A stretch of DNA of 64,000 nt from Thiomicrospira pelophila DSM 1534 (GTDB taxonomy: Bacteria > Pseudomonadota > Gammaproteobacteria > Thiomicrospirales > Thiomicrospiraceae), in the NCBI RefSeq assembly GCF_000711195.1, contig NZ_JOMR01000001.1, forward strand, positions 372,001 to 436,000, written 5' to 3'. The notes below the pieces were generated by a model that saw only the letters and a list, made by a program, of their open reading frames with translations, had not been told where the DNA came from and made no database searches. This document shows positions 31,921-40,339 of this stretch, one piece after another (position 1 is the stretch's first letter; every line of letters starts with the position of its first letter). The position numbers and the translations under genes were made by a program.

Positions 31921-34164
31921 TTAAATTTTCACACAGTCCATCGAGTAGACCATTTTTCCATCGACTTCTTCTTTAACAAGCCCGTGGATATCGGTTTCGA
32001 ATCCTGGGAACTTCTCGTTAAAGTTACGCGCAAATTTTAAATAGTCCATGATCTTGTTATTAACGCGCTCGCCCGGAATCAGTAGTGGAATCCCTGGTGG
32101 ATAAGGTGTTAATAAAATCGCGGTAATGCGGCCTTCTAAATCATCAATTTCAACGCGCTCAATTTTGTTATGTACCATTTTTGCATAAGCATCCGCCGGT
32201 TTCATAGCGGGCTCCATATGCGATGTGTACATTTCAGTGGTTAAGCGTGCCACATCGTTTTCTTTGTACATGTTATGGATCGCATCCGACAAGTCTTTTA
32301 AGCCAATGCGTTCATAACGAGGGTACTTGGCGATAAAAGTTGGCAGTACACGCCATAATGGCACGTTGCGATCATAATCGTCTTTGAACTGCTGCAAAGC
32401 GGTTACCATGGTGTTCCAGCGGCCTTTAGTAATGCCGATGGTGAACATGATAAAGAAGGAATATAAGCCGGTTTTTTCGATAATAACCCCGTGCTCGGAC
32501 AAATAACGCGTCACAATCGCCGCCGGAATGCCGGTTTCGGAGAAGTCACCATTAACGGCCAAACCAGGGGTAATAATGGTCGCTTTAATCGGGTCGAGCA
32601 TGTTGAAGTTGTTAGCGAGATTTCCAAAGCCGTGCCAAGGTTCGTTAGCACGTAAAATCCAAGCGTCACGTTCGCCCATGCCTTCTTCAGCAAGCTCATC
32701 GGGGCCCCAAACTTTAAACCACCAAGAGTCGCCAAATTCCTCATCAACCTTGCGCATGGCACGACGGAAGTCCAAGGCTTCGGCAATGGATTCTTCAACT
32801 AAGGCGGTACCGCCTGGTGGTTCCATCATAGCCGCGGCCACATCACAACTGGCAATGATGGAATATTGCGGACTGGTCGAGACGTGCATTAAATAAGCTT
32901 CGTTAAAGCGGCCACGATCCAACATACGTTTAGGTGATTCTTGCACCAAAATCTGACTGGCTTGGCTTAAACCCGCCAACAATTTATGGGTTGATTGGCA
33001 AGCATAAACCATCGGGCCTTCTGATCGGTTGGTGTCACGACCAATCGCATGCATGCCTTCATAAAATTCGTGGAAAGTCGCATGTGGCAACCAAGCTTCA
33101 TCAAAATGCAGGTTTTCAACATATTCCCCAAGTGTTTTCTTGATGGTATCGACGTTATACAAAATACCATCATAGGTACTTTGGGTTAAGGTCAGCATTT
33201 GGGGTTTTGCGCTTGGGTCTTTCACCAATGGGTTGGCTTGAATTTTCTTTTTAATCGTCTCAGGGTGAAACTCCGATTCAGGAATCGGTCCAATAATGCC
33301 GTAATGGTTACGGGTTGGCATTAAGAAAACCGGTACGGCCCCCGTCATAATGATCGAGTGTAAAACCGATTTATGACAGTTACGATCCACGACAACAATG
33401 TCATCATCGGCCACATTAGCATGCCAAACGATTTTGTTTGAGGTCGATGTACCGTTTGTTACAAAAAACAAGTGGTCGGCGCCAAAGATGCGTGCCGCGT
33501 TTTGCTCTGAGTCCGCAACCGCACCGGTATGATCCAATAGTTGGCCGAGTTCGTCTACCGCGTTACACACGTCAGCACGCAGCATGTTTTCACCAAAAAA
33601 CTGGTGGAACATCTGGCCTACTGGACTTTTCAAGAAGGCCACCCCGCCCGAATGTCCAGGGCAATGCCAAGAATAAGAGCCATCAGCTGCATAACCAGTC
33701 AGTGCGCGGAAGAAGGGCGGGGCTAAACCTTTAAGATACACGCGCGCTTCACGGATAATATGTCGTGCCACAAATTCGGGTGTGTCTTCAAACATGTGGA
33801 TAAAGCCGTGTAACTCTTTCAATACATCATTCGGTATGTGGCGAGACGTGCGAGTTTCGCCATATAGGAAGATCGGGATATCGGCATTGCGATGGCGAAT
33901 CTCACCCACGAATAAACGCAGTTTTTCAATCGCGTCATCTTTATGGGCTTCGTCGGCAAACTCGTCGTCGTCGATGGATAAAATAAAGCAGGAAGCACGG
34001 TTTTGCTGTTGCGCAATCATCGCCGTGTCATTAAAGCTGGTGACGCCTAAGGTTTCCATGCCTTCTTTTTCAATGGCTTCAGCCAGAGCACGGACGCCTG
34101 TGCCCGAGGCATTTTCTGAGCGAAAATCTTCATCAATAATGACGACAGGGAAACGAAATTTCAT
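31921..34164 (-). CDS. Orn/Lys/Arg decarboxylase (probably arginine decarboxylase)
   Basis: A PLP-dependent decarboxylase of the large, fold-type I group, 747 aa from the ATG at 34164. The frame is open to 34269, but a TATAAT-like box on the minus strand at 34217-34222 and the usual MKFRFPVVIIDEDF start favour the shorter form. Domains: a receiver-like wing domain (1-130), the PLP domain with the lysine in STHKLLAGLSQ (Lys394) and HFDEAWLPHATF, and a C-terminal domain with GKRVNNKI-like PGERVNNKI. The overall pattern resembles AdiA/SpeF-type enzymes; arginine versus lysine or ornithine cannot be settled by eye. It would feed polyamine synthesis or acid resistance. Confidence 0.87.
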   Translation of the reverse strand: MKFRFPVVIIDEDFRSENASGTGVRALAEAIEKEGMETLGVTSFNDTAMIAQQQNRASCFILSIDDDEFADEAHKDDAIEKLRLFVGEIRHRNADIPIFLYGETRTSRHIPNDVLKELHGFIHMFEDTPEFVARHIIREARVYLKGLAPPFFRALTGYAADGSYSWHCPGHSGGVAFLKSPVGQMFHQFFGENMLRADVCNAVDELGQLLDHTGAVADSEQNAARIFGADHLFFVTNGTSTSNKIVWHANVADDDIVVVDRNCHKSVLHSIIMTGAVPVFLMPTRNHYGIIGPIPESEFHPETIKKKIQANPLVKDPSAKPQMLTLTQSTYDGILYNVDTIKKTLGEYVENLHFDEAWLPHATFHEFYEGMHAIGRDTNRSEGPMVYACQSTHKLLAGLSQASQILVQESPKRMLDRGRFNEAYLMHVSTSPQYSIIASCDVAAAMMEPPGGTALVEESIAEALDFRRAMRKVDEEFGDSWWFKVWGPDELAEEGMGERDAWILRANEPWHGFGNLANNFNMLDPIKATIITPGLAVNGDFSETGIPAAIVTRYLSEHGVIIEKTGLYSFFIMFTIGITKGRWNTMVTALQQFKDDYDRNVPLWRVLPTFIAKYPRYERIGLKDLSDAIHNMYKENDVARLTTEMYTSHMEPAMKPADAYAKMVHNKIERVEIDDLEGRITAILLTPYPPGIPLLIPGERVNNKIMDYLKFARNFNEKFPGFETDIHGLVKEEVDGKMVYSMDCVKI

Positions 34165-34319
34165 AAGGGATAATGTCCTTGTTGCAGCATCTAAAATAAA
34201 CCAACTTTGACCCTGCATTATACAAAAACCACGTCTAAATAAAACGAAAGTTTTGTATCTGTGATGCATTGTGTTGGCTTGTTACTATAATGGTTTTTTG
34301 AGTAAAAGGATTGGGTATT

Positions 34320-35237
34320 GTGACACGAAGTTATTTTTGGGTCGGGTTTGGCTTGGCGGTGGTCGGTACTTTGCTATTTTCGATCAAGTCGATCCTGATA
34401 AAACTCGCCTACCAAGCTGGTTCGGATGCGGATGGTGTGATGTTGCTAAGAATGCTCATGGCGATGCCAGTTTATGCCGTGATTGCCTGGGCTTTATGGC
34501 AACGTTATCCACAAAAAGGCGCCCAAATTCCAAAACGCACTTGGTGGGCGCTGATCGGTCTTGGGTTTATGGGCTATTTTGTGTCTTCTTGGCTAGATTT
34601 GATGGGATTGGAGTTGATTTCGGCACAGCTCGAACGTCTGACTTTATTTACCTATCCAATTATGGTCGGCATTTTAGGCGCGTTGTTTTTTAAACAGCCG
34701 TTAACCCGCAGAATCATTTTAGCTTTAACCTTATCTTATATCGGTATATGGGTGATTTACGCTCAAGAGGCCAGCATGGCCGGTGATGACGTAGCTAAGG
34801 GTACCTTATTAGTTGCATTAGCCGCTTTTAGTTTTGCGTTTTATGTGTTGTTTAGCCGAGCGATTATCGCCCAAGTTGGCAGTCTGTGGTTTACCAGCTG
34901 GGCAATGTTAGCCGCCTGTGCTTGGGTGATTGTATTTTTTGGCGTGAGCTTGGATTGGTCTGAATTTGAGCTGAATGCGCAGATTTTACTCTGGACTTTT
35001 CTGCTGGCGATTGTAAGCACGGTCATTCCGAGCTTTATGATTAGTGAAGCCATCGCCCGCCTGGGCCCAGCACAAACGGGCATTATCGGCAGTTTGGGGC
35101 CGGTATTCACAATTGCGCTCGCGGTATGGATTCTGTCTGAACCCTTTACCCTTTCGCACTTAATTGGCTTTACGTTGGTGATGATTGGTGTGGGGGTGTT
35201 GACGATTAAAGGCAAGTCTTCGTCTAAGCTTTCTTAA
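34320..35237 (+). CDS. EamA/DMT-family transporter
   Basis: A 305-aa inner-membrane protein with about ten hydrophobic helices in two EamA repeats (about 8-140 and 155-298). The first repeat has LLFSIKSILIKLAYQ and the second EAIARLGPAQTGIIGSLGPVFTIALAVWILSEPF, both typical of the drug/metabolite transporter superfamily. GTG 34320 is chosen because an AAAGGA ribosome site lies about 10 nt before it; the TTG at 34311 is too close. The substrate is unknown. It is divergent from the decarboxylase gene. Confidence 0.87.
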   Translation: MTRSYFWVGFGLAVVGTLLFSIKSILIKLAYQAGSDADGVMLLRMLMAMPVYAVIAWALWQRYPQKGAQIPKRTWWALIGLGFMGYFVSSWLDLMGLELISAQLERLTLFTYPIMVGILGALFFKQPLTRRIILALTLSYIGIWVIYAQEASMAGDDVAKGTLLVALAAFSFAFYVLFSRAIIAQVGSLWFTSWAMLAACAWVIVFFGVSLDWSEFELNAQILLWTFLLAIVSTVIPSFMISEAIARLGPAQTGIIGSLGPVFTIALAVWILSEPFTLSHLIGFTLVMIGVGVLTIKGKSSSKLS

Positions 35238-35347
35238 AGAAAATCCATAGATAAAATAATCTTGTTGTACTTAATCTGCTTTTTGCCAAACAATGGGGCC
35301 TAATTCATTTAGGTGGATTTTATTAAATAATTAAAGGATAGATTACT

Positions 35348-35617
35348 ATGTTGAAGCAGGTTTTAATGTTTGATTCGATGCTAACCCCAAAAATCATTAC
35401 GTTTGTGTATTGGTTGTTGCTTGCGATTGCACTGGTGTCAGGTTTAGGAGCGATGTCCGGTTACTATGGGGTGACATTAGGTAGTTTTTTTACGGGTTTA
35501 GCAATCATAGTGTTTGGTGGGGTGTTCGCGCGAATTTGGTGTGAGTTATTGATTGTGTTGTTTAAGATTCATGAGAATCTGAAAAAAATCGTCGATAAAG
35601 AAAGCAAGGAAGACTAG
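35348..35617 (+). CDS. DUF4282-like small membrane protein
   Basis: An 89-aa protein with two transmembrane helices (about 15-37 and 45-72) followed by a charged helix (HENLKKIVDKESKED). The pattern resembles the DUF4282 family, with FARIWCELLIVLFKIHENL as a typical stretch. An AAAGGA ribosome site precedes the ATG. No function is known. It ends about 50 nt before the convergent chrA gene. Confidence 0.78.
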   Translation: MLKQVLMFDSMLTPKIITFVYWLLLAIALVSGLGAMSGYYGVTLGSFFTGLAIIVFGGVFARIWCELLIVLFKIHENLKKIVDKESKED

Positions 35618-35668
35618 CTAAACTTTTGGTCGCGCGGTTGAGCAAAGCCGGCGGCTAAGCCACAGTTT

Positions 35669-36829
35669 CTAACTAAGCACCAGGCCTGGTGCGAGCCATT
35701 CGGCGACCGTTACCATAATCAAGTTTAATAAAATCAATACAATAGCTGACACTTTAAATCGCCAGAGTAATAACAGGTTCAGACCCAGTAATCCCAGGCT
35801 TGGCAAATTCACAATCGCGTGCAGTAAGATTGGATTTATTAAGGCGGCGACCAGAAATCCAACCACCCCGGCTTGAATCGCCGTTAGGCCTGCTTGAAAG
35901 CTTGAGCGAGTAATGAGCTGTTGATAAAAGGGTAATACGCCAATAATCCAAGCTAAGCCAGCTAAAAAAATTGCAAAGGTTGCGACAATGGCTCCCAGCC
36001 ACCCTTGGGTAAGCGTACCCAAATAAGTCGAAAAACTAAACATGGGGCCGGGCAGGGTTTGCGCAAACGCATAGCCACTTAAAAAAGCCGACTCCGCCAC
36101 TAGGCCTGGTTGTACCAATTCAATTTGTAAATAAGGCAATACTACATGGCCGCCACCAAATACCAATGCACCCGCCCGATACAGACTATCAAACAAGGCT
36201 AGTTCTGGCATTAAAAGCACCAGGCCTGGTAGTAGGATTAATAGCCCCAGCGGTGCAATTAGCAGAGTTAACGCCAGTGTACGGTTGGGTGTGCGTTGCA
36301 AACTGAGTGTCGATGCCTCGGTGTCCGTTTTTAACCATTGGCCGAGTAAGGCTAAGCCGAACAATAAGATAATGGGGGTCCAAACACTTGGGAAAGCCAG
36401 CAATACGAATGCGCTACTAATCGCGGTTAGTATCCATTCGGCGCGGCGACAGAACTGTTTGGCCATACCCCAAGTAGCTTGCATCACTACCGCAGCCGCG
36501 ACAATGAGTAGAGCCGGAACCAGCGACGACCAGGCCTGGTGGTAGTTAAACCAACCGTACGCCAGTGCGCTCATAATTAAGGCCGATGGCAAGGTAAAGC
36601 CTAAAAAAGCCGCCAGCGCGCCCGACCAACCGCCGCGTTGATAACCAATTAGAAAGCCTAATTGTGAGCTAGATGGCCCCGGCAATGCGTGGCATAACGC
36701 AATCCATTGCGCGAATTGAATGTCGCTAAACCAAGCACGTTTTTCAACAAATTCTTGGCGGAAAAAACCAATATGTGCCATCGGCCCGCCAAATGAGGTC
36801 AGACCTAAGCGTAAAAATATCCAAAACAT
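35669..36829 (-). CDS. chrA: Chromate transporter, ChrA (CHR) family
   Basis: A 386-aa inner-membrane protein with two homologous CHR domains (about 1-170 and 205-380). The N-terminal signature FLRLGLTSFGGPMAHIGFFRQEFV and ALCHALPGPSSSQLGFLIGYQRGG are diagnostic; the second half repeats the pattern as FGGGHVVLPYLQIELV and TLPGPMFSFSTYLG. ChrA proteins export chromate; some members may carry other oxyanions. Three exact palindrome copies and one variant lie inside this single gene, the densest spot in the window. The dctM gene follows upstream on the same strand, 21 nt away. Confidence 0.92.
   Translation of the reverse strand: MFWIFLRLGLTSFGGPMAHIGFFRQEFVEKRAWFSDIQFAQWIALCHALPGPSSSQLGFLIGYQRGGWSGALAAFLGFTLPSALIMSALAYGWFNYHQAWSSLVPALLIVAAAVVMQATWGMAKQFCRRAEWILTAISSAFVLLAFPSVWTPIILLFGLALLGQWLKTDTEASTLSLQRTPNRTLALTLLIAPLGLLILLPGLVLLMPELALFDSLYRAGALVFGGGHVVLPYLQIELVQPGLVAESAFLSGYAFAQTLPGPMFSFSTYLGTLTQGWLGAIVATFAIFLAGLAWIIGVLPFYQQLITRSSFQAGLTAIQAGVVGFLVAALINPILLHAIVNLPSLGLLGLNLLLLWRFKVSAIVLILLNLIMVTVAEWLAPGLVLS
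35679..35690. repeat. 12-bp palindrome, copy 12 (3' end of chrA)
   Basis: Exact copy 10 nt inside the chrA stop, frame Pro-Gly-Leu-Val. Confidence 0.95.
36099..36110. repeat. Palindrome variant ACTAGGCCTGGT in chrA
   Basis: One-mismatch copy, still in the Pro-Gly-Leu-Val frame. Confidence 0.7.
36219..36230. repeat. 12-bp palindrome, copy 13 (in chrA)
   Basis: Exact copy, frame Pro-Gly-Leu-Val. Confidence 0.95.
36529..36540. repeat. 12-bp palindrome, copy 14 (in chrA)
   Basis: Exact copy, frame Gln-Ala-Trp. Confidence 0.95.
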
Positions 36830-36850
36830 CGGCCTTCCTTGGAGGAGAAC

Positions 36851-38227
36851 TTAAGATAGTAAACTTGGTAGCCAAGTGATTAAGCCCGGCCAAATTGCCA
36901 AAACGCCAAGTAAACCGAGTTGGATCAAAATATAAGGCCAGACACCGCGATACATATCGATTGTTTTAAGGCTGGCTTGGCTGGCAACGCCGCGCAAATA
37001 AAACAATGCAAAGCCAAACGGCGGCGTTAAAAACGCAGTCTGGAGGTTAATCGCGATCATAATGCCTAGCCAAATTGGATCGGCCCCTAGGATAAATAAA
37101 ATCGGCGCGACAATTGGCACCACTACATAGGTGATTTCGATAAAGTCTAAAAAGAAACCCAGCACAAATAACATCAACATCACAATCAGCATAGCCGTGA
37201 ATAAACCACCGGGCAGATCGCCTAATAAGTCGTGTACTAAATCATCGCCGCCCAAGCCTCGGAACACGAGCGAGAAGAAGGCCGCTCCGATAAAGATCAA
37301 GAAGATCATACTGGTGATTTTTAAACTGTTGAGCATGACCGATTTTAAGGTGGTCAGGCTGAATTGACGTTTTGCCAAAGCAAGTAATAACGCCCCTAAA
37401 GCGCCCAGAGCGCCCGCTTCGGTTGGTGTCGCGATGCCGCCAATGATTGAACCTAGTACCAGAATAATTAAGCCAATCGGTGGCAATAAGCTTTGGACGA
37501 CCCGTATTAACAGTCCGGCTTGCAAGCCGGTTTGTTCATTTTTAAACGCCGGCACGCGAAGCGGTTGGAAAATAGCGACGCCTATTATATAAACAATATA
37601 TAGCCCTACGAGTACCAGGCCTGGTAGGATCGCGCCGGCAAACAAATCGCCCACTGATACTGTTTCGGGAGCAAAATTGCCCTGTTGTAACTGGGCTTGT
37701 TGATAGGCGTTTGAGAGTACATCCGCTAATAAAATTAAAACAATTGATGGCGGAATAATTTGGCCAAGTGTACCAGAGGCACAAATAGTGCCGCTAGCAA
37801 GGCGCGGGCAATAACCTTGCTTGAGCAACGTGGGTAGCGCTAACAACCCCATCATTACCACGGTTGCGCCGACCAAGCCGGTGCTGGCGGCTAATAAAGC
37901 GCCCACCAAAACCACCGCGATACCTAAACCACCGCGTACACCTTGAAACACTTCAGCTAGGGTTAAAAGTAGTTGATCCGCAATTTTTGACTTTTCCAGC
38001 ATCAGCCCCATAAATACAAACAAAGGCACGGCCAGCAGTGTACTGTTGTTCATGATCGAAAAAATTCGACTCGGCACGCTGTTTAGAAACGCCATGTCGA
38101 ATACACCAAACAAGCTGGCACCCAAGGCAAATAATAACGACACACCAGCGAGTGTGAATGCGACTGGAAAACCGATCATTAAGGCCAATAACACCAGAGC
38201 AAATAACAGCAGGGCAAGCCACTCCAT
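36851..38227 (-). CDS. TRAP transporter large permease, DctM family
   Basis: The 458-aa membrane permease of a TRAP transporter, with about 12 hydrophobic helices. Typical features are GFPVAFTLAGVSLLFA at the N-terminus, VPLFVFMGLMLEKSKIA, and SGTICASGTLGQIIPPSIVLIL around residues 145-165. It imports organic acids using the Na+ or H+ gradient. It follows dctQ by 2 nt. No binding-protein gene is adjacent; the one at 16166 is a candidate partner. Palindrome copy 15 is inside. Confidence 0.92.
   Translation of the reverse strand: MEWLALLLFALVLLALMIGFPVAFTLAGVSLLFALGASLFGVFDMAFLNSVPSRIFSIMNNSTLLAVPLFVFMGLMLEKSKIADQLLLTLAEVFQGVRGGLGIAVVLVGALLAASTGLVGATVVMMGLLALPTLLKQGYCPRLASGTICASGTLGQIIPPSIVLILLADVLSNAYQQAQLQQGNFAPETVSVGDLFAGAILPGLVLVGLYIVYIIGVAIFQPLRVPAFKNEQTGLQAGLLIRVVQSLLPPIGLIILVLGSIIGGIATPTEAGALGALGALLLALAKRQFSLTTLKSVMLNSLKITSMIFLIFIGAAFFSLVFRGLGGDDLVHDLLGDLPGGLFTAMLIVMLMLFVLGFFLDFIEITYVVVPIVAPILFILGADPIWLGIMIAINLQTAFLTPPFGFALFYLRGVASQASLKTIDMYRGVWPYILIQLGLLGVLAIWPGLITWLPSLLS
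37614..37625. repeat. 12-bp palindrome, copy 15 (in dctM)
   Basis: Exact copy, frame Pro-Gly-Leu-Val. Confidence 0.95.
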
Positions 38228-38229
38228 AT

Positions 38230-38814
38230 TTAAATGCCCTCCTGCAAGTTATCCTGAAATGCTTCGGCTTGCGCCTGTGGATTTAGTTGGTCGAGGGCGA
38301 ATAACGCTAAGCTATATTGCACAATAAAAGCCAGCGTTTGCAAAAGAACCAGGCCTGCACTGATCAGAATCACGCTTTTAAGCAGATAGATATAAGCCAG
38401 TCCACTCGCATCCGCCGAGCGTTCTTGAATCGCCCAGCTGGCGGCGACATAATCCCAGCCAGACCAAATGATAAAGACCATCATTGGCAGTACAAAAAAT
38501 ACCGCGCCCAGAAGATTAACCCAGTTTTTTCGCTGTTGAGAGGCGCGCTCGTAAAATACATCCACACGCACATGTTGATTTTGTTGATAGGTATAAGCCA
38601 GTCCCAGCATAAAAATTAAGCCATGCACATACAGCAAGCTTTCATCTAATTTAGTCGAGCTGAAATCGAAACCATAACGCAAAGCAACGCCTAGACTTGC
38701 TAACACCACCAGCAACAGTGTTAACCACGCTACGCTATGTCCGACAGTCGATTGAAAACGGTTTTGCCAACTTAAGAATTGATTTAAGAAAGGATAAATG
38801 CGATTTGGTTTCAT
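38230..38814 (-). CDS. TRAP transporter small permease, DctQ family
   Basis: A membrane protein of about 194 aa with four helices that bridges the binding protein and DctM. The DctQ pattern is seen in VVLASLGVALRYGFDFSSTKLDESLLYVHG and QHVRVDVFYERAS. The start at 38814 (MKPNRIYPF) is preferred; the frame is open up to 38871, but the extension is not typical. It is the first gene of the dctQM pair. Confidence 0.88.
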   Translation of the reverse strand: MKPNRIYPFLNQFLSWQNRFQSTVGHSVAWLTLLLVVLASLGVALRYGFDFSSTKLDESLLYVHGLIFMLGLAYTYQQNQHVRVDVFYERASQQRKNWVNLLGAVFFVLPMMVFIIWSGWDYVAASWAIQERSADASGLAYIYLLKSVILISAGLVLLQTLAFIVQYSLALFALDQLNPQAQAEAFQDNLQEGI

Positions 38815-38912
38815 GGGTCTAAACAAAGTTTGAATAAATAAAAACATTATTTTACGCGGTTTTTGTGACAAGACCGCGCTGGTTAGTTAAAAAATCAGCA
38901 TTAATTTAGAGG

Positions 38913-40208
38913 TTAATTAATCAAACTAGCCTCATAAAATCGATAGGTATTACGTCCACTTGACTTGGCTAAATACATGGCCGTATCCGATAGTCGCATT
39001 AAGGTGCCGAGTTCTTGTGCATCATCTGGGTAAAACGCAATCCCAATGCTGGCTCCTATTTGTAGGGTGTGACCTTCAATTTCATATGCAGGGGAAAGAC
39101 AGTCAATAATATTTTGCGCCACTTTGCCTGCGGTTTCGCGGGTTTGAGCGCCATTTAAAATGACGGTAAATTCATCCCCTCCCATGCGCGCTAATAAATC
39201 GGCTTGACGCAGGGCATGACTCAAACGCTGCGTAACCGCAATTAGTAACTTATCACCAATGTCATGACCTAAATTATCGTTAACGTGTTTAAAACGGTCA
39301 AGGTCAATAAAAAGCAGCGCTAAGTTATGCTGGTTACGTTGAGCCTGTTTAAGCTCCTGCGCTAATTGTTGGTAAAACAAGGCGCGGTTAGGAAGCTGGG
39401 TGAGCGCATCTCTAAATGCTAAGGTTTCGAGTTTTTCGGCTTGGTGCCTGATATGCTGAGTTTGCTGATAAAACCACATAAAGAAATAAGCTAATAAAAA
39501 TGATAGGGCCGCGAGGCGTAAAAAGTGCCAGAGCCACCAAGTCGCATCCCATAGGGTTGAGTAGTCAAACAAGACCGCTGAAACCGCAAACATTAACGTT
39601 AACACCGCTAAAGTTTGATGAGAAGATTGTGATTCTGCACTCATCATCAATTTAAGACTGGCGATAAAAAAACCAGTCGCACCAATGGTATTAAAGGCGA
39701 TCGCTGGGGTGCTGAATACGCCTCCGTCATGCAGCATGTTGGGAAATAAATGGCTAGTAAGCAGCATAATAAAACTCAAGCCCAGCGCCCCAAAAAAGCT
39801 TAACCAGGGTAATTGCCTTAACCAGCGAGGATTAAGCCAAGACTTTGGTAGTGCGATGAATGAAAATAGTAGTCCACCCATTAATACGCCCATACTGTGA
39901 AGCCCGACAAAGGTATTGCCTGGCTCCACGCTACCGTGAAACGCACCGATGACGGCCATTGCAATAAAACTTGATGCTGCCCAGTAAAATCGAATGCAGA
40001 GCTTGTCGGCATGAATTAATAGGATGAGATATAAACCCAGAATCAGGTTTAATAAAACTCCTGCACCCTCAATCGTTGAGTGCAATGGAATATTAGGCCA
40101 AACCCCTATGCCAAATAAAACCGGAACCACTAAGGCTAAAATAAGCGGTACCACCAGGCCTGGTAGGATGGCCCAAATAGGGTGGCTGAGAGTGTAGGGC
40201 TGTTTCAA
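38913..40208 (-). CDS. Membrane-bound diguanylate cyclase (GGDEF)
   Basis: A 431-aa protein that makes cyclic di-GMP. Roughly eight hydrophobic helices fill residues 10-245, a membrane sensor of a type I cannot name. A short helical linker leads into the GGDEF domain (about 262-425) with an intact GGDEF at 343-347. The inhibitory I-site RxxD (RQAD, 334-337) is present, so product feedback is expected. Palindrome copy 16 lies near the start. The gene is divergent from priA. Confidence 0.92.
   Translation of the reverse strand: MKQPYTLSHPIWAILPGLVVPLILALVVPVLFGIGVWPNIPLHSTIEGAGVLLNLILGLYLILLIHADKLCIRFYWAASSFIAMAVIGAFHGSVEPGNTFVGLHSMGVLMGGLLFSFIALPKSWLNPRWLRQLPWLSFFGALGLSFIMLLTSHLFPNMLHDGGVFSTPAIAFNTIGATGFFIASLKLMMSAESQSSHQTLAVLTLMFAVSAVLFDYSTLWDATWWLWHFLRLAALSFLLAYFFMWFYQQTQHIRHQAEKLETLAFRDALTQLPNRALFYQQLAQELKQAQRNQHNLALLFIDLDRFKHVNDNLGHDIGDKLLIAVTQRLSHALRQADLLARMGGDEFTVILNGAQTRETAGKVAQNIIDCLSPAYEIEGHTLQIGASIGIAFYPDDAQELGTLMRLSDTAMYLAKSSGRNTYRFYEASLIN
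40153..40164. repeat. 12-bp palindrome, copy 16 (in GGDEF gene)
   Basis: Exact copy in the first membrane helix, frame Pro-Gly-Leu-Val. Confidence 0.95.
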
Positions 40209-40339
40209 TGGCGTGACCTAAATCGTTGATAAGTTACTTTTATTATGACGCTGAACTTGGCGCAAAACAACTAATGGGAAGCATGTTACTGACTGAGACT
40301 CGTTTATAATGATCGTACATTTTTAAGTTAAAGAATTTC

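Noticed and set aside
34165-34269. N-terminal extension of the Orn/Lys/Arg decarboxylase
   Set aside because: It overlaps a likely -10 box and is not part of the family start.
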